Shown in pieces: positions 42,563 through 44,018 of a stretch of 44,018 nucleotides of DNA (positions are counted from its first letter, which is position 1; every line of letters starts with the position of its first letter). Origin of the DNA: Dehalococcoidia bacterium (GTDB lineage: Bacteria; Chloroflexota; Dehalococcoidia; Lucifugimonadales; Lucifugimonadaceae). The stretch lies in contig JANQQP010000014.1 of NCBI GenBank assembly GCA_028285005.1, positions 1 to 44,018 on the forward strand. Direction: 5' to 3'. Position numbers and translations under genes: made by a program. The notes below the pieces were generated by a model. The model saw nothing but the letters and a program-made list of their open reading frames with translations. It was not told the DNA's origin and did no database searches.

Positions 42563-43159
42563 ATGCCTGGAATCATAGTCAGCAGGCCGATATTCAACAC
42601 GCTTTTCAAACTGGCTCACGAAGAGGGCCTGAGCATCAATGCGTACCTGACCAGGCTCCTTGAGAACGCCGGCCCCGACGCCGTAAAACAGGCTACTGTG
42701 GGTGCGGTTGCTGCCACTGATTCCAGCTCTGTTCCGGCAGATCAGACGGTCACTGCCGAGATCGCAGGCACTGAAGGGACGGGCCCGGAGGTGGGCTCTC
42801 CAACCGTGCGACATCACGATGTAAGACCGATCGAGTACGACGACGACATCGACGGCGCCGATGTGAACGGCGCTCAGCCGCCCGCACGAAGGATCGGAAA
42901 CTCCATCTGGGACAAGGTGGTCTCTATGGAAGGGCGCCGGTTCTCGACCAGCCGCGGCAAGAAGTTCAGCTACAAGGTGACCGGCGAGTACATAGTGGTA
43001 CGAGACTCGCAGGCGCGCATTCCTCGCAGTCAGTTCGATAAGGCAATGAAGATGTGGCCCGTCACTGGTCCATCACGCCTCGTCGGTGTCTACGCTCCAT
43101 CTGTCGTGTGGGCCGTGATGAAGGAGCTGACAGAGGCCGAGGAACCGGCCCTGGCGTAG
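42563..43159 (+). CDS. Putative RHH-like DNA-binding protein, unknown family
   Basis: 198 aa. The first 37 residues (RPIFNTLFKLAHEEGLSINA, then YLTRLLEN) look like a ribbon-helix-helix or short helical DNA-binding unit. A disordered Asp/Thr/Val-rich linker follows (about 38-110), then a basic C-terminal domain with WDKVVSMEGRRFST, KKFSYKVTGEYIVV and PRSQFDKAMKMWPVTG. I recognise no family for it. AGAGGATAGTGG precedes the ATG. Gene flanks carry TATATA-rich motifs. Confidence 0.55.
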   Translation: MPGIIVSRPIFNTLFKLAHEEGLSINAYLTRLLENAGPDAVKQATVGAVAATDSSSVPADQTVTAEIAGTEGTGPEVGSPTVRHHDVRPIEYDDDIDGADVNGAQPPARRIGNSIWDKVVSMEGRRFSTSRGKKFSYKVTGEYIVVRDSQARIPRSQFDKAMKMWPVTGPSRLVGVYAPSVVWAVMKELTEAEEPALA

Positions 43160-43233
43160 AGCCGGGCTGTGATCTGAGGGGCCTTTTCCATTGGCCGTTC
43201 TCGGCAGTTCGCTCCACTCTGAACTCAGCGAGC

Positions 43234-43248
43234 CTGTATATATCGATG
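43234..43248. promoter_or_regulatory. TATATA motif between genes
   Basis: CTGTATATATCGATG, 44 bp upstream of the VOC gene; shares TATATATC with the motif at 42533. Confidence 0.35.
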
Positions 43249-43291
43249 TGATTACCGGCTGGCCCACTGAAGTTGCCATAGAATCCCGGGC

Positions 43292-43669
43292 ATGAGATAC
43301 ACCGGGACCACGACTCTCCTCTATGCCGATAAACTGGACACAATAGTCGACTTCTACAGAGACGTTCTGGGTTGGGCAGTGCATGGTGAGTGGCGCGATG
43401 AGGACATGTTGAATTGGGTGTTGCTGGGCCCGGCAGATGAGCCCTCCGTCCGACTGATGTATAACCGTCCCGAGCATGGGGCAGTGGGCCAAATCGAGGC
43501 GCAGCAAGCGATTCCCTGGATCCATGTCGACGACGTGAGAGCTGCCTATGACGCGGTCCGAGAGCGTGGCGGCGAGGTGGGGGTACTGGAGGATGTTGGC
43601 GACGGCAGATCCGAGTTTTCGGTCACTGACCCGCAGGGCTACAGGCTCTATATATCCGGACCGTCCTGA
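43292..43669 (+). CDS. VOC family (glyoxalase/bleomycin-resistance-like) protein
   Basis: 125 aa, one vicinal-oxygen-chelate fold. Features: DKLDTIVDFYRDVLGWAVH at the N-terminus, IPWIHVDDVRAAYDAVRERG and the C-terminal FSVTDPQGYRLYISGPS with a metal-type D-P-x-G-x-x-L motif. The substrate is unknown. ATG at 43292 has a weak ribosome site. A TATATATC motif overlaps its last codons. Confidence 0.8.
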   Translation: MRYTGTTTLLYADKLDTIVDFYRDVLGWAVHGEWRDEDMLNWVLLGPADEPSVRLMYNRPEHGAVGQIEAQQAIPWIHVDDVRAAYDAVRERGGEVGVLEDVGDGRSEFSVTDPQGYRLYISGPS

Positions 43670-43670
43670 G

Positions 43671-43763
43671 CTGTATAGATCGGCGCTCGGTCATCTGTAT
43701 CTCTATGTATCAGCTACTACCCTGCTGCCTATACATACATATGTATACAGATACATATCGCGG
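43671..43763. promoter_or_regulatory. TATATA motif cluster, downstream
   Basis: CTGTATAGATCGG, CTGTATCTCTATGTATCAG and CTATACATACATATGTATAC followed by AGATACATATCG. The last holds the perfect palindrome ATACATATGTAT. Same motif type as 42511-42541. Confidence 0.4.
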
Positions 43764-43904
43764 ATGGTGAGGCAGGCCATCCGTTGGTAGCCACAGGCAC
43801 TCAACCGACTAGGATCCCCGGAGCATTACGGACGGTAGTTCGAGTCGTCGGTCGCGCCGCGTTGGAGCAGGTAACACCCTTCGACAGATTCAGCGTGACG
43901 GCTT

Positions 43905-44018
43905 TGTTCTCCCTCCTGTCAGGGAGGGAGTTAGAGGGTGGGTTGATGTCTGGGCTTTGCCCAGACCGGGCGCGGCAAGCAGCGCCCCTACCGGATCTGC
44001 GGCTGCCAGTCAGAGGGG
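43905..44018 (+). repeat. Dispersed multi-hairpin repeat, right copy
   Basis: Second copy, same orientation as 5-121; 43932-43998 is identical to 34-100. Hairpin A (about 43908-43929) differs by a small deletion. The sequence runs to the window's last base. Confidence 0.85.

Larger units (their letters stand above)
43670..44018. other. Downstream non-coding region, 349 bp
   Basis: Holds the TATATA cluster (43671-43763), a short ACCCTTCGACAGATTCAGCG motif (43876-43895) related to 11983-12002 in inverted form, and the multi-hairpin repeat (43905-44018). No gene recognised. Confidence 0.6.

Noticed and set aside
42443..42817. Minus-strand ORF over the start of the putative DNA-binding protein gene
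   Set aside because: Shadow of a better-supported gene with a ribosome site; its translation is not protein-like.

Overview
The window reads as one chromosomal stretch of a free-living, GC-rich bacterium, most likely a Chloroflexota member of the SAR202/Dehalococcoidia type. This placement is inference. It rests on an enolase-superfamily sugar-acid dehydratase, an F420/FMN luciferase-like oxidoreductase, L-rhamnose mutarotase-type proteins, a DUF1800/NHL/DUF1501 cluster, several Thr/Pro-rich lipoproteins, and a groESL operon behind a CIRCE operator. I see no rRNA or tRNA gene, no insertion-sequence transposase and no CRISPR array.

Layout. 0.1-5 kb: PLP desulfhydrase/deaminase, glucarate-dehydratase-like enolase, LLM oxidoreductase and an MFS exporter whose promoter carries a CIRCE-like operator. 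5.2-9.1 kb: leftward DUF1800 - NHL - DUF1501 operon. 9.2-11.6 kb: small membrane proteins and lipoproteins. 12-15.9 kb: a second PLP enzyme, a TetR repressor divergent from a second MFS exporter with a doubled operator between them, and a lipoprotein. 16-19 kb: two tandem ABM-like proteins divergent from a WYL regulator, then two RhaM-family proteins around a YjbR protein. 19.1-26 kb: housekeeping run (VanZ-like, small hypothetical, YbeY, methyltransferase, DnaX, methyltransferase, serine hydrolase, EamA transporter). 26-28.2 kb: a visibly AT-richer island with an anti-phage dCTP deaminase (AvcD-like) and a small downstream ORF. 28.2-30.7 kb: groES-groEL with a consensus promoter, CIRCE, a long leader and a strong terminator. 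31-36.7 kb: PAP2 membrane enzyme and the YhaO/YhaN (SbcD/SbcC-like) pair. 37-39.4 kb: a Cys-rich small protein and a divergent DUF5343 / ParB-like pair with five copies of the octamer ATTCCAAA around their starts. 39.4-44 kb: two secreted or lipid-anchored proteins, a branched-chain aminotransferase, a possible RHH-type DNA-binding protein set among TATATA-rich motifs, and a VOC protein.

Dispersed hairpin repeats lie between genes in the first 18 kb and at the very end, and are absent from about 18-43 kb. Two families keep base pairing while the stem sequence changes, so the folded form appears to be what is conserved. Both ends of the window lie in the same repeat family.

The best candidates for something new are: (1) the CIRCE-like control of an MFS exporter, (2) the DUF5343/ParB-like pair with its octamer array, (3) the dCTP deaminase island with its small partner ORF, (4) the TATATA-motif locus, and (5) a DnaX lacking all four zinc-module cysteines.
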